Shown: positions 25,878-34,899, counted from the first letter of the stretch. The stretch is DNA of 64,000 bases from Syntrophomonadaceae bacterium (GCA_018333865.1 JAGXSE010000009.1:201460-265459), one strand, 5' to 3'. Notes: a model not told the origin generated them from the sequence alone. Numbers and translations are program-made.

Positions 25878-25956
25878 TCTGCAGCCTGAATATGCTGTCT
25901 GCTATTTATATACAAGGGAGGAGCGCCTATGTGCATAACAATAGACATGTACAAAT

Positions 25957-27568
25957 CTATAGACACCTAGCTTCCAGTTGGTGTTTTTTCAGTTTTTGAT
26001 AAAGGGCAGAGCGGTGAATGCCCAGAAGATGAGCCGCCTGCCGCTTATTGTTGTTTGTCATGGCCAGCGTTTTAAGGATTATCTCCTTTTCCGCTTCTTG
26101 CAAGAGCAACTCTAATTTCCCAGGTAGATCTTCTTTCAGCTGCAACAAATCATCCAGCAGGTGCAATTTATTTTGCACCAAATAGAGGGGAAGTTGGCTT
26201 TTTTGGATTTCACCGTGCCGATTAATAATTAAGGTCCGCTCCAACACGTTACGCAATTCCCGTATGTTGCCAGGCCAGGTGTATTTTTGGAAAATCCGGA
26301 TCGCTTCATCATTAATCCCCTTCACAGCAGTGCCCAAGGACTCGTTCAGTTCGGCAACCAGGTGCCTGGCTATCATGGGGATATCTTTAGGGATGTCTCT
26401 TAGTGGCGGCAATTCAATCCGAAATATATTCAGCCGGTAAAACAGGTCTTCCCGAAACTTTTTCTCTTTCACCAACTCCTCCAGCGGTTTGTTGGAGGCT
26501 GCAATTACCCGCGTATTGAGCGGAAGCAATTTTGTGCCGCCCACACGTTCGATTTCCTTCTCCTGCAGCACCCGCAAGAGCTTAACCTGCATGTCCAGGG
26601 GCATTTCGCCAATTTCATCCAAAAAAATAGTCCCGCTGCTGGCCAGTTCAAATTTGCCGGGTTTGCCGCCTTTTTGGGCGCCGGTGAAGGCTCCCCCTCT
26701 CGTAACCAAACAGTTCTGACTCAAATAGTGTCCCGGGGATAGCGCCACAGTTTACACGGACAAAAGGACCAAAGCGACGGCAACTATAATTATGGATGGC
26801 ATGGGCAAAGATTTCTTTCCCTGTACCGCTTTCCCCGTAAATCAGCACCGTAGAATCGGAAGCCGCTGCTTGCTTTGCCAATTGTTTAGCCATGGAAATT
26901 TTTTCACTGTTGCCGATAATGTTTTCAAACGAATACTTCGCGCCTTTTAAGCGGTGCAGTTCTGTCTTGTAGTACTTCAGTTCACTTTCAATCAGATTAA
27001 GGTTTTCCGCCAGCGTTTTCAGTTCACGCACATCCCGGAACATCACCTTGCCCACGGCACCAACTACCTCGCCGTCTTTGAGGATCGGGAGGCGCATCAC
27101 AACCGTATCTTTGCCGCGAATTCTTTGGGCATGGCCGATTTCGGCCTTTCCTGTTTCTACTACTATATGCATCCGTGAGTTCTCCACAACATCGGTGACA
27201 TGCTTTCCCAAAGCATCCTCTTCACTGATGCCGAGAAAATCCAGGTAGGCCCTGTTTATTTTTGTGATAATTCCTTTTTTGTCCACCAGAATAATCCCGT
27301 CATAGGTGTTGTTGAGGATTGTTTCCAGCACTCCCACAGTTGATTTATATTTCTCCAGGAGATAACGCAACGTGGAAACCTTATCCATCACACCGATGAT
27401 TTTCGCCTCTTTGTCCAGCACAGGCAAGCTCTTTTGCCCGGAATGCAAAAACTGCTCCAAAACAGTATCATCCGGCTCGTCTTCTCGCAGCATCAGCATG
27501 TTCTTATCTGTGCCGTCAGGGAACAGGTCGCCAAACTGTGCCTCCATGTAGTTTTTAAGCTTAATCAT
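25957..27568 (-). pseudogene. sigma-54-dependent transcriptional activator, one-base frameshift
   Basis: About 536 residues when the frames are joined. It has an N-terminal CBS-like segment (about 1-60), a PAS sensor (about 75-190; ILNNTYDGIILVDKKGIIT), an AAA+ core with Walker A GESGTGKE and Walker [13 protein letters not shown], and a Fis-type HTH at the end ([18 protein letters not shown]). The first frame stops 14 codons after residue 292; the second resumes with [10 protein letters not shown]. The break is a run of five G on the coding strand (26693-26697); four would restore ER-GAFTGA, the sigma-54 contact loop. As written, no full protein is made. It could be a true mutation, a switchable tract, or a sequencing error in a homopolymer. 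Confidence 0.85.
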
Positions 27569-27624
27569 CGCATCCTATGCTCCTTAAAGTCCGGCTAATT
27601 GATTGGGGACATTACTGGCCCGTT

Positions 27625-27718
27625 CAAGAGGCAGGAAGCAAGAGGCAGGAAGCAGGATGGATAAGCGGCTTTTAAACCCTAAGCATCTGGCTCTTGCCTC
27701 CTGCATCCTGCGTCCTGA
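27625..27718. repeat. GCAGGA-type short repeats in inverted arrangement
   Basis: The left part has AGAGGCAGGAAGCA twice in tandem, then AGGAT. The right part carries the opposite-strand version (CTCTTGCCTCCTGCATCCTG, then CGTCCTG). The two halves could fold together. It lies in the gap between the MaoC-type gene and the activator and holds no gene. It resembles small non-coding repeat elements common in Clostridia. Confidence 0.55.
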
Positions 27719-27761
27719 TTTCTGGCAGGTGTGTTCCTATTCCTGATGACAAATCCGGCAC

Positions 27762-28184
27762 TTACCCGTCCTGCTTCATAACTTTGGCCTGTCCCGTCAG
27801 AACCTGTTTGCCATGCTGATTCACAACAGTTGTCTCTAAAACAAGAATCCGCTTCGCCGGCAAAATTTCCGCCACCTTAACCATAGCTGTCAGTGTGTCG
27901 CCAAAAAAAACGGGCGCTACAAAGCGGAGGTCTTGCGAAAGATAAATCGTGTTTTTTCCCGGCAACGCCGTGCCAATCACTGTGGAGACAAGGCTGGCGG
28001 TTAAAATGCCGTGGGCTATCCGCTGCCCAAACCTTGTACCGCGGGCAAACTCCGCATCCACATGAATCGGGTTAAAGTCACCGCTGATGCCGGCAAACGC
28101 GTAGACATCGGCCTCGCTCACCGTCTTGCTGAAACTGGCCGTATCGCCAACCTTAATCTCCTCAAACTTTAAATCTGCAACCAT
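27762..28184 (-). CDS. MaoC-type (R)-specific enoyl-CoA hydratase
   Basis: Hot-dog fold hydratase of about 140 residues that adds water to trans-2-enoyl-CoA giving the (R)-3-hydroxyacyl-CoA. It carries the hydratase-2 motif FAGISGDFNPIHVDAEFA, including catalytic Asp and His, and a second family stretch RIAHGILTASLVSTVIG. The ATG at 28184 is set by GGGAGG eight bases upstream; the longer frame adds 17 unlikely residues. It lies upstream of the activator gene. Together with the (S)-specific crotonase at the left end, the region could interconvert (R)- and (S)-3-hydroxybutyryl-CoA, though other acyl-CoAs are possible. Confidence 0.88.
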   Translation of the reverse strand: MVADLKFEEIKVGDTASFSKTVSEADVYAFAGISGDFNPIHVDAEFARGTRFGQRIAHGILTASLVSTVIGTALPGKNTIYLSQDLRFVAPVFFGDTLTAMVKVAEILPAKRILVLETTVVNQHGKQVLTGQAKVMKQDG

Positions 28185-28368
28185 ATTTTCAACCTCCCTA
28201 AAAATTCTCCCCGGCCTGCTAAATATTGCCTGCAACGCGCCTGGTTGTAAAGGGCAGATGATGCCTAAATCACACCGGACGGCGTTGGAGATGCCGTGCA
28301 GCCATCCTTTTCGCTAAAACAAGACTAAAATCCTGCCAGGAAGCTGAGGTGCGCTATTGCGATTTCAT

Positions 28369-28806
28369 TCAACCCTCTTGAAAAGGATTTATTATTTTCA
28401 TATTGCGAACAATCTGATTGTGCTGCATATCCTCAGTAAAAACTGTAGCACATCCTGAAAATAAAGAAGATGACAGGATAAGCGAGTCATAGAAACTGTA
28501 CTGTGTGCTTTCGCTGATCTCCAGTGCCGAACTGAACAGTTCAATGCCGGGAAAAACGGAACACAAGGGAAAAAGATACCTGGTGACAAAAGAACTACAA
28601 TCACCTGGAGTCATAGGTGCCTTGAATTTTTTAAGCGCAACGTTACAAAATTCCTGAATAACCTGAAAACTGATCACACCTTTGCCCGATTCAAGAGCTT
28701 CTTTGACAATACTTATGGCTGTTTCCCTTTTTCGAGGATGATCCTTATCAAACATGTAGATGATTATATTTGTATCAATAAAATATCTATCTTTCGTTAA
28801 GTTCAT
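28369..28806 (-). CDS. PIN-domain ribonuclease (VapC-like toxin)
   Basis: A 145-residue PIN-domain protein from the ATG at 28806. Acidic metal-binding residues are in place: D in YFIDTNIIIYMFD, E in VIQEFCNVALKK, D in FYDSLILSSS and D in TEDMQHNQ. Such proteins cleave RNA when free of their antitoxin. The start lies inside the end of the upstream antitoxin-like gene (20-base overlap), the usual layout. A longer frame starting at 28860 is possible but lies almost wholly in the upstream gene. It is not in the conserved core, so it is probably acquired. Confidence 0.85.
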   Translation of the reverse strand: MNLTKDRYFIDTNIIIYMFDKDHPRKRETAISIVKEALESGKGVISFQVIQEFCNVALKKFKAPMTPGDCSSFVTRYLFPLCSVFPGIELFSSALEISESTQYSFYDSLILSSSLFSGCATVFTEDMQHNQIVRNMKIINPFQEG

Positions 28807-29008
28807 CCCTTGTAAAGCTCCTTCCACTGGAAACATACTCTGTTTTTGATAAGAATACATCCAATTTGTCTGTCAGATTTTTTTCTCTTGAATACCCAGC
28901 AAGCCAATGTCGGAACAAGTCATTCAAAGTCGTATTATTTAACTTCGCCTTTTTTCTGGCATCTTCAATCAATTTTTCTTCAGCGCTCAGGGTTATATTT
29001 TTAAGCAC
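28787..29008 (-). CDS. antitoxin-like protein paired with PIN toxin
   Basis: A 73-residue protein starting at the GTG at 29008, preceded by GAGGTGA at good spacing. It reads VLKNITLSAEEKLIEDARKK, then AKLNNTTLNDLFRHWLAGY; the first part has a ribbon-helix-helix look (short strand, then two helices), consistent with DNA binding, and the charged C-terminus would wrap the toxin. Its end overlaps the toxin start. The promoter at 29028-29056 contains palindromes fit for autoregulation. The antitoxin role comes mainly from position. Confidence 0.7.
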   Translation of the reverse strand: MLKNITLSAEEKLIEDARKKAKLNNTTLNDLFRHWLAGYSREKNLTDKLDVFLSKTEYVSSGRSFTRDELNER

Positions 29009-29027
29009 AATAATCACCTCATATTGT

Positions 29028-29056
29028 AGTGTACACGATATTAGTGCGAATATCAA
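29028..29056 (-). promoter_or_regulatory. sigma-A promoter and operator of the toxin-antitoxin pair
   Basis: -35 TTGATA, 17-base spacer, -10 TACACT on the minus strand. Inside lie GTGTACAC (29029-29036) and GATATT-N6-AATATC (29037-29054), two palindromes overlapping the -10 and the spacer, likely autoregulatory sites. Confidence 0.65.
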
Positions 29057-29132
29057 GAATTATACGTGCAATATTCCAACTTTTCATCACACACACTGTT
29101 GAGCCGAACCTTACCCATGGTTAAAAATGCAT

Positions 29133-29160
29133 ACAAAAAGAAAGCCGCCTAAAGGCGGCA
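29133..29160 (-). terminator. terminator after the SpoIID-like gene
   Basis: On the minus strand GCCGCC-TTTA-GGCGGC is followed by TTTCTTTTT, just past the stop codon at 29173. Confidence 0.88.
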
Positions 29161-29172
29161 GGGCGGCTCGTT

Positions 29173-30108
29173 TTAGTTCCAGCGTTTTTCGATTCTGACA
29201 CCACGATAAAAGTATTGAACTATTTCTTCAGGGGATTTGCCCTGCTCGGCCAATGCCCGGGCTCCCCACTGGCTCATGCCTACCCCGTGCCCGAACCCTT
29301 TCCCGCTCATCACCAGGGCATTCCCCTGCACCGCAAAACTTTCCAGCAGGGTGGAGCGCATTTCCGTACTGCCCAAGGCCAGGCGCAGGGCTGGAGCACT
29401 CAGGGTGACATTCCCAATTTTGATGGATGTAGCCCGGCCGGAAGGACCGCGAGATACGATTGCAGCGCTGGTGACGGCCCCAGGATCCTTGCCGGCAACC
29501 TCTTTGACTGCCTGGCGGACTTTTTCCAAGGGGAACCTGGCTGTCCAGGATTTGTTTTCCGGCAGTGTGATTGCATAACCAGGGTCCTTCACGCTTTTCA
29601 CGTAAGGGGCCGGTTCTTTCTTAAAAGCAAGCCCCTCCGCGGCAGACGCCGCCGTCCGCCCACCCCCGTCAGCAAAAAACCAGGCGTTTATATACCTATC
29701 ATTGTAAAGGGCCACTTTACCCCTGGTCCGGTTGACTGCTTCCCGCACATGGTCATTAATCCGGGTCCGGTCGTAGGCCTGGAATTCTTCCACATTGGTG
29801 GAAGCATCTGTCCCCCGCTTTTTTACCCCGCCCGCCTGGATCTTATTCAAAGTGTAGGTTCTGGCGAGGATTGCCTGTGCCGCCAAGGCATTGGGGTGCC
29901 AGGCGGGGTCCATTTCCGCCGCAACTACTCCCTGCAGGTATTCCTCCAGCTTAATCTTCTTTACTGCTCCAGTCTCATGGAGATAGAGGCTGATGGTCGG
30001 TTCCTGCCGCATCTCAGGGCGCCTGGCGGGAGGCGGACACCCGGTGGATGAAATAACAAAAATCAGCAACAACAACATCAGCAACCAGGTTTTCTTTCGC
30101 ATAGCCAT
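29173..30108 (-). CDS. SpoIID/LytB-domain protein
   Basis: A 311-residue exported protein of the SpoIID/LytB family, lytic transglycosylases that strip peptidoglycan, in SpoIID's case during engulfment. The signal region MRKKTWLLMLLLLIFVISST is followed by GCPP, a probable lipobox, so it may be a lipoprotein. The SpoIID domain covers about 45-305, with LQGVVAAEMDPAWHPNALAA near the start (the family's catalytic Glu lies in this stretch) and GKGFGHGVGMSQWGARALAE near the end. It follows rqcP in the core block, where Bacillus has yabP. Which SpoIID paralogue it is cannot be decided. Confidence 0.88.
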   Translation of the reverse strand: MAMRKKTWLLMLLLLIFVISSTGCPPPARRPEMRQEPTISLYLHETGAVKKIKLEEYLQGVVAAEMDPAWHPNALAAQAILARTYTLNKIQAGGVKKRGTDASTNVEEFQAYDRTRINDHVREAVNRTRGKVALYNDRYINAWFFADGGGRTAASAAEGLAFKKEPAPYVKSVKDPGYAITLPENKSWTARFPLEKVRQAVKEVAGKDPGAVTSAAIVSRGPSGRATSIKIGNVTLSAPALRLALGSTEMRSTLLESFAVQGNALVMSGKGFGHGVGMSQWGARALAEQGKSPEEIVQYFYRGVRIEKRWN

Positions 30109-30215
30109 GCCATTTTCCCCCTTTTCCGTTATCGCAGGTCACTGGGAATTACCCGATGACGGTATGTTATTATTCTTTTCCGTGGAAAAAGGGTTTATGA
30201 GCAAAAGCTTTTTCT

Positions 30216-30461
30216 TTAATTTTCCATTAACCGGTATAGTTCCCTGGCGGCTTCCGCCCTGACAGTTTCGGGTACTGCCAGAACCTCTACTTTCATCTTT
30301 TTGACCCCAAAATCTATCTCCAATATATCTCCCGGTTTTACCTCCGTCCCAGCTTTAGCTACCCGGCCGGCGACTGTGACCCTTCCCCCATCGCAAACCT
30401 CCTTGGCCAAGGTGCGCCGTTTAATAATTCTGGAGATTTTGAGCCATTTATCCAGACGCAT
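30216..30461 (-). CDS. rqcP: RNA-binding S4-domain protein RqcP (YabO/HslR-like)
   Basis: An 81-residue S4-domain protein that in Bacillus stabilises the P-site tRNA on stalled 50S subunits during RqcH-driven alanine tailing. The whole chain is the S4 fold: MRLDKWLKISRIIKRRTLAK, then GGRVTVAGRVAKAGTEVKPG. The ATG at 30461 has GGGGAGG seven bases before it; the upstream extension is not coding. It lies between hup and a spoIID-like gene, in the reverse of Bacillus order. Confidence 0.93.
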   Translation of the reverse strand: MRLDKWLKISRIIKRRTLAKEVCDGGRVTVAGRVAKAGTEVKPGDILEIDFGVKKMKVEVLAVPETVRAEAARELYRLMEN

Positions 30462-30571
30462 TCTAAAGCCTCCCCTCGCAGCAATATAAGCGGCCGATTG
30501 AAATAACAACCATATGTTTTTCAGGCGGCTGCTCATAATCCCCCGCCTCGTTATTCAACTGTTTAAAACCG

Positions 30572-30598
30572 AAAAATCAGGCTGTTTACCTGATTTTT
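30572..30598 (-). terminator. hup terminator
   Basis: AAAAATCAGG and CCTGATTTTT form a 10-pair stem with a 7-base loop; the 3' arm ends in five T, about 30 bases beyond the hup stop. Confidence 0.85.
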
Positions 30599-30628
30599 CC
30601 ACTTAAGCTTATTTTCAGCACAGCAGAA

Positions 30629-30904
30629 TTATTTGCCGACGTTTTCTTTCAGGGATTTGCCCGGCTTAAATGAGGGAACTCTGGTTGCTGGGATCTCGAT
30701 TTCTTCTCCGGTTTTCGGGTTGCGCCCAGTCCGGGCTGCTCTTTCTTTAACTTCAAAGGTGCCAAAGCCTACTAACTGCACCTTTTCACCCTTTGCCAGG
30801 GCCTCTTCCACACTGGCAAACACCGCGCTTACGACTTTTTCCGCCTCTTTTTTTGTAATTTCGGCTTTTTCCGCCACACTGCTAACCAATTCAGTTTTAT
30901 TCAA
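30629..30904 (-). CDS. hup: HU-family DNA-binding protein
   Basis: Histone-like HU of 91 residues, normal length. It starts [20 protein letters not shown], and the beta-arm signature [20 protein letters not shown] is intact, followed by the Pro-containing arm tip region. It bends and compacts DNA and could also serve as the architectural protein at the sigma-54 promoters seen here. It has its own terminator, and is separated from mazG by about 100 bases. Confidence 0.96.
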   Translation of the reverse strand: MNKTELVSSVAEKAEITKKEAEKVVSAVFASVEEALAKGEKVQLVGFGTFEVKERAARTGRNPKTGEEIEIPATRVPSFKPGKSLKENVGK

Positions 30905-31006
30905 TTACTATCCCCCCTGTGGAAAATTATTCGTTTTAAAGCTATTCGCTAGACCAGTTGAATTTCCTTCCTGCCCGCAAAATTTGACATAATTATTTCC
31001 AGCAAA

Positions 31007-32530
31007 TTATTCATTTTCTTTAGCTTTGTCCCACCATAAGTCTAATTCGGCCAGGGTCATTGCGCTCAACTGCCGCCGCTCATGCCCGGCTAAAGCCTCC
31101 ATATAACGAAACCGGCGGGTAAACTTTTTTACTGCCTGATCCAGGGCTTCCTCGGCATTAATCCGCAAAAGCCTGGCGACATTGACAATGCCAAAAATCA
31201 GGTCTCCTATTTCTGCTTTAATTTTTTGCTGGTCTTCGTCCTGTACCGCCTCCTGTACCTCCCGCAATTCTTCCGCCACCTTGTCCCAGGCCCCGCTTGA
31301 ATCCGGCCAGTCAAAACCTACCTTGGCAGCAGCAAGCTGGACCTTCTCTGCCCGCATCAATGCCGGCATAGCCAACGGGACATCCATTAAAGACCGGGTT
31401 GGGGCCTTAATTCCTGCCTGCTCTTTTTCGGCTGCCTTGATCTTGTCCCAGTTTGCCTTACCCTGGGCCGGGGTTTCTGCCTTGGCCTCGCTGAAGACAT
31501 GCGGATGCCTGCGGACCATTTTACTGGTAATTCCCCGGATTATGTCATTTATATCAAACTGTCGGCTCTCTGAGGCCAATTTGGCATGAAACACCACTTG
31601 CAGTAATAAGTCTCCCAGTTCCTCACATAAATTATGCATCTCGCCGGCTTCAATAGCTTCCGCCACTTCATAGGCCTCTTCCAGGAGGTATTTTTTCAGG
31701 CTGGCATGGGTCTGCAGGCGGTCCCAAGGGCAGCCGTGTTCACCACGCAGGATATCCATCAGCTCCACCATGGGATCCAGCGGAAACCGGCAGTTAAAGC
31801 CAGAATTGCCTGGAATGGCAAACAGCTCTTTATCAAGGGGGGGGACGTAAAGGGTTGTTAAGTGGTCAATCCATTCCACTCTGTCTAACTCAAAAAGAGG
31901 CAGTTCTTGCACTTTTTCACCGTTTGGGATGCCAGCGCCTCTAACCAGGAATACCTGGTGCTCATCAGGATAGCTGTCCATTAAGGTCAGTTTCACATCT
32001 GAGGCTATGGCGCGGCTATAGACCTGGGTGACTAACAAGCCTAGATTAGTTGCCAATGGCTGCCCTTCCAGTTCCATCGCATCAAGTATGACCAGACCTC
32101 CGGCAGGGTCGAGTTCGAGGGCGGTATAAACCGCCTCTAGGCAGCTCATGGCAGGACAGATGGCAAAAAAGATCCCTGCCACCCGCGCTTTTTCCAATAT
32201 CCATTTAACAGTTGTCTCCGCCACCTGGGGATGGCCTGGCACGGCGTAAACCACCTGCCGGCCGGACGGAATTTCCTCCCTGGTCTTTTTGATCACATAG
32301 TTCAAGATCAGATGGTAAACCTCTTCGAAGGTCTTGCCCTCTTCATAAAACCTATCCAGGGCCTCGTAACTGATGCCTCTTTGTTCAAGCCCTATTACTG
32401 ACGGATGCCGGCAGGTGCGCAAGAGGACCAAATCTGCATCTTGCATCGCCCGCCAGTTTCGCTCCGGCACCATGGCGGGATCCCCAGGTCCCAGTCCGAC
32501 AATAACAAGGGATGGCCTTTTCAAACTCAT
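31007..32530 (-). CDS. mazG: YabN-type fused SAM methylase / MazG nucleotide pyrophosphohydrolase
   Basis: About 507 residues from the ATG at 32530, which overlaps the spoVB stop by four bases and is preceded by GAGGTGG. The N-terminal tetrapyrrole-methylase-like domain (residues 1-220; VIVGLGPGDPAMV, VYAVPGHPQVAE) is joined to two MazG domains in the C-terminal half, with CPWDRLQTHASLKKYLLEEA and ELGDLLLQVVFHAKLA. MazG hydrolyses non-canonical NTPs to NMPs; what the methylase part does is unclear. The frame is open upstream for 59 more codons, but these lie over spoVB. Gene order spoVB-mazG-hup is as in Bacillus yabM-yabN-hupA region. Confidence 0.93.
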   Translation of the reverse strand: MSLKRPSLVIVGLGPGDPAMVPERNWRAMQDADLVLLRTCRHPSVIGLEQRGISYEALDRFYEEGKTFEEVYHLILNYVIKKTREEIPSGRQVVYAVPGHPQVAETTVKWILEKARVAGIFFAICPAMSCLEAVYTALELDPAGGLVILDAMELEGQPLATNLGLLVTQVYSRAIASDVKLTLMDSYPDEHQVFLVRGAGIPNGEKVQELPLFELDRVEWIDHLTTLYVPPLDKELFAIPGNSGFNCRFPLDPMVELMDILRGEHGCPWDRLQTHASLKKYLLEEAYEVAEAIEAGEMHNLCEELGDLLLQVVFHAKLASESRQFDINDIIRGITSKMVRRHPHVFSEAKAETPAQGKANWDKIKAAEKEQAGIKAPTRSLMDVPLAMPALMRAEKVQLAAAKVGFDWPDSSGAWDKVAEELREVQEAVQDEDQQKIKAEIGDLIFGIVNVARLLRINAEEALDQAVKKFTRRFRYMEALAGHERRQLSAMTLAELDLWWDKAKENE

Positions 32531-34134
32531 TTTATCCACCTCAAACGAATAATCAACTTGCGGCCTAAATGCCCCAAACCAGGCAGCAGGAGCAGGTCTT
32601 CCCGACGCAAAGCCCCTAGCAAGAACAGGGAAACGGGATAGACTAAAATACCCATAGCCACCCCGGCCAGGGCCCCAACTGACTGCCCCATGTTTAAGCT
32701 TATCCATCCATGGGTATATTCTACCAGCAAAGCCATAATTAATACAGCCCCGCCGGGTTTCAGCAGAACATCGCGCCAGGGAAACCGGTATCCTACCCGG
32801 CGCTGCAGGGAAAAGTAGTTGAGCAAGAAGGCAACAAAAAAGGCCAGGACAGTGGCTGCGGCAGCACCCTTGATGCCCAGGGAAGGAATAGCGGTAAGCT
32901 GGTAGGTAAAACCTGCTTTCACCACTGCTCCTACCAGGAGGTGGCGGACAGGCAGGTAAGTTAAGCCCATTCCCTGCAAAACCCCTGATGTCACCTGGTA
33001 CAGGCCGACAAAGAGCACCCCCGGGGCCAGAACTTTTAAGGGCACTCCTACCTCTGCCAAGTTAAATAACAAGATACATATCGGCTCGGCTAAGATAAAA
33101 AGGCCTACGGCAGCAGGCAAAACCAGCATCACTGTCATCCGGAAGGCCTGGTTCAGGCGCAGCCAAAGCCCCTCGATATCCCTCCTGGCCATAACTTCGG
33201 CAACTGCCGGGACCAGACTGACAGATAAAGAAACTGTGATAATGGCAGGCAGATTGATCAAGGTTCCAGCCATACCGGTTAATTGCCCGAACAGCTCTGT
33301 CGCCCTCAACTGAGTTATTCCAGCCGCCTGCAGCCTTAATGGCACCAGGGTGACGTCTATCGTTTGCAGGAGCGGAATCACCAGTCCGCCCAGGGATAGG
33401 GGCAACGCAATTACAATTATCCGCCACATAACTGCCGGAGTGGACGGGGCATTCCAGAGTTTCACCGGTTTTTCGCGTCTTACTCCCCGGTTTTTCCACC
33501 TCTCCCGCAAAAACAACAGGGTCAAAAATAAAAGCCCGGCAGCACTCCCTGCTACAGCGCCAAAAGTCCCGCCTGCGGCCCCAAACTGAACTCCAAAGGG
33601 CAGCAAGATGAGCGCTGCGAACAATATTGTTGGCACTCGCACCAGTTGTTCAATAACCTGCGAGACCCCGGTAGGAGTCATAATTTGCTGACCCTGGAAA
33701 TACCCTCTGAAAGCCGACATAACCGCAGCAAAGAAGATGGCCGGAGATAATGCCACCAGGGGGTAAAAGGCTCTGGGCTCATTCAACAGCATTGAAATAG
33801 GATAGGCACCAAAAAACAGCAGCAAGGAAAACAACAGCCCGGTAACTAGCAGCATGAAAAATGCAATGCGAAAAACCCGGAAAGCCTGCTCCGTATTTCC
33901 TTTGGCCTGGTGTTCAGCTACCAAAATAGAAATTGCAACCGGGATGCCGGCAGTGGACAATGCCAGCATGGCTGTATAAATGGGATAGGCCATCTGGTAA
34001 AGACCTATTCCTTCAGCGCCGATGAGGTGAGCCAGGGGAATCCTGTAAAGGGGACCGAGAATCTTGCTGATCAAGCCTGCTATTGTAAGAATAAGTGCTC
34101 CATGAAGGAAATGCTGCTTGACCACCGCCATCAC
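32527..34134 (-). CDS. spoVB: SpoVB-type polysaccharide/lipid flippase (YabM family)
   Basis: A 535-residue membrane protein of the MOP/MVF superfamily (SpoVB, MurJ-like), about 14 hydrophobic segments. It starts MMAVVKQHFLHGALILTIAG and has the family stretch GPLYRIPLAHLIGAEGIGLYQ. Members flip lipid-linked precursors; SpoVB is needed for cortex synthesis. It lies between spoVT and mazG, as yabM does in Bacillus, so YabM might be the closer equivalent. Confidence 0.88.
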   Translation of the reverse strand: MMAVVKQHFLHGALILTIAGLISKILGPLYRIPLAHLIGAEGIGLYQMAYPIYTAMLALSTAGIPVAISILVAEHQAKGNTEQAFRVFRIAFFMLLVTGLLFSLLLFFGAYPISMLLNEPRAFYPLVALSPAIFFAAVMSAFRGYFQGQQIMTPTGVSQVIEQLVRVPTILFAALILLPFGVQFGAAGGTFGAVAGSAAGLLFLTLLFLRERWKNRGVRREKPVKLWNAPSTPAVMWRIIVIALPLSLGGLVIPLLQTIDVTLVPLRLQAAGITQLRATELFGQLTGMAGTLINLPAIITVSLSVSLVPAVAEVMARRDIEGLWLRLNQAFRMTVMLVLPAAVGLFILAEPICILLFNLAEVGVPLKVLAPGVLFVGLYQVTSGVLQGMGLTYLPVRHLLVGAVVKAGFTYQLTAIPSLGIKGAAAATVLAFFVAFLLNYFSLQRRVGYRFPWRDVLLKPGGAVLIMALLVEYTHGWISLNMGQSVGALAGVAMGILVYPVSLFLLGALRREDLLLLPGLGHLGRKLIIRLRWIK

Positions 34135-34222
34135 CCTTTCTTCGGTTCCTCTTCTATCTTATACCAGCAGTGGCAGTGGTAGTCCAGCATTATTGCAGCT
34201 GATTTAAAAAGATCTTCCTAAA

Positions 34223-34250
34223 CAAAAATGGCGCCTCTGCGCCACTTTTT
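34223..34250 (-). terminator. spoVT terminator
   Basis: On the minus strand TGGCGC-AGAG-GCGCCA then TTTTT, immediately after the spoVT stop codon at 34252. Confidence 0.9.
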
Positions 34251-34251
34251 G

Positions 34252-34818
34252 TCACTGCTCTAATTGCTTTGCCAGAAAACCGGCTGCGGTTTCGGCCAGC
34301 TTTAGTTCCATTTCACCCATTTTTATTCCCGGCTCCTTGGAGCAGAGGATCACCGCCCCAATCGGGTCGCCTTCTGCAATGATCGGAGCAATTACCTCAG
34401 CGGTAAACTTGCACTGCTCCTCATCATCCACATCAATGGGACAATCTTTACAGGATATGTGCTCCCCAGGATTATTAATTAATACCGATTTGCGTTCCTC
34501 CATCACTCGCTCTACAGCTTGCCCGATAGGTTTATTTAAAAATTCTTTTTTGGGGGCGCCGGCTACAGCAATGATTGTGTCCCGATCGGCTATGCAGGCA
34601 ATATGCCCGATAGCCTCGTACAAGGAATCTGCATACTCTTTAGCAAAATCGCCAAGTTCACCAATAGGTGAATATTTTTTTAGTATTACTTCTCCTTCGC
34701 GGTCAACGAAGATTTCGAGAGGATCTCCCTCGCGAATGCGCAACGTGCGCCGGATCTCTTTTGGGATTACAACCCGACCCAGGTCATCAATGCGCCGTAC
34801 AATCCCTGTTGCCTTCAT
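34252..34818 (-). CDS. spoVT: stage V sporulation transcription factor SpoVT
   Basis: A 188-residue AbrB-type regulator of the forespore late sporulation programme. The N-terminal swapped-hairpin DNA-binding domain (1-50) reads MKATGIVRRIDDLGRVVIPK, then EIRRTLRIREGDPLEIFVD, essentially as in Bacillus. The C-terminal GAF-like domain (about 56-180) contains AVILCSKEPGIKMGEMELKL. A sigma-F/G-type promoter lies 50-80 bases upstream, matching the known SigG control of Bacillus spoVT. Confidence 0.96.
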   Translation of the reverse strand: MKATGIVRRIDDLGRVVIPKEIRRTLRIREGDPLEIFVDREGEVILKKYSPIGELGDFAKEYADSLYEAIGHIACIADRDTIIAVAGAPKKEFLNKPIGQAVERVMEERKSVLINNPGEHISCKDCPIDVDDEEQCKFTAEVIAPIIAEGDPIGAVILCSKEPGIKMGEMELKLAETAAGFLAKQLEQ

Positions 34819-34868
34819 CTCTTCGGTTTTCCCTCCTTTTCAGGGCATTTCAGGCCGACTCTCAATGT

Positions 34869-34899
34869 TAGTATATAACTCCGGGCAGCCATTTATTCA
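34869..34899 (-). promoter_or_regulatory. sigma-G/F-type promoter of spoVT
   Basis: The minus strand has TGAATA, an 18-base spacer and TATACTA. This fits the forespore consensus (GHATR and CATnnTA) closely and matches established SigG control of spoVT. Confidence 0.65.

Noticed and set aside
29215-30051. A 278-codon plus-strand frame
   Set aside because: Fully antisense to the SpoIID-like gene, with no start signals; a GC-driven shadow.
31007-32707. Long form of the mazG frame with 59 extra N-terminal codons
   Set aside because: The extra part lies over spoVB; the ATGA overlap at 32530 with GAGGTGG is the normal start.
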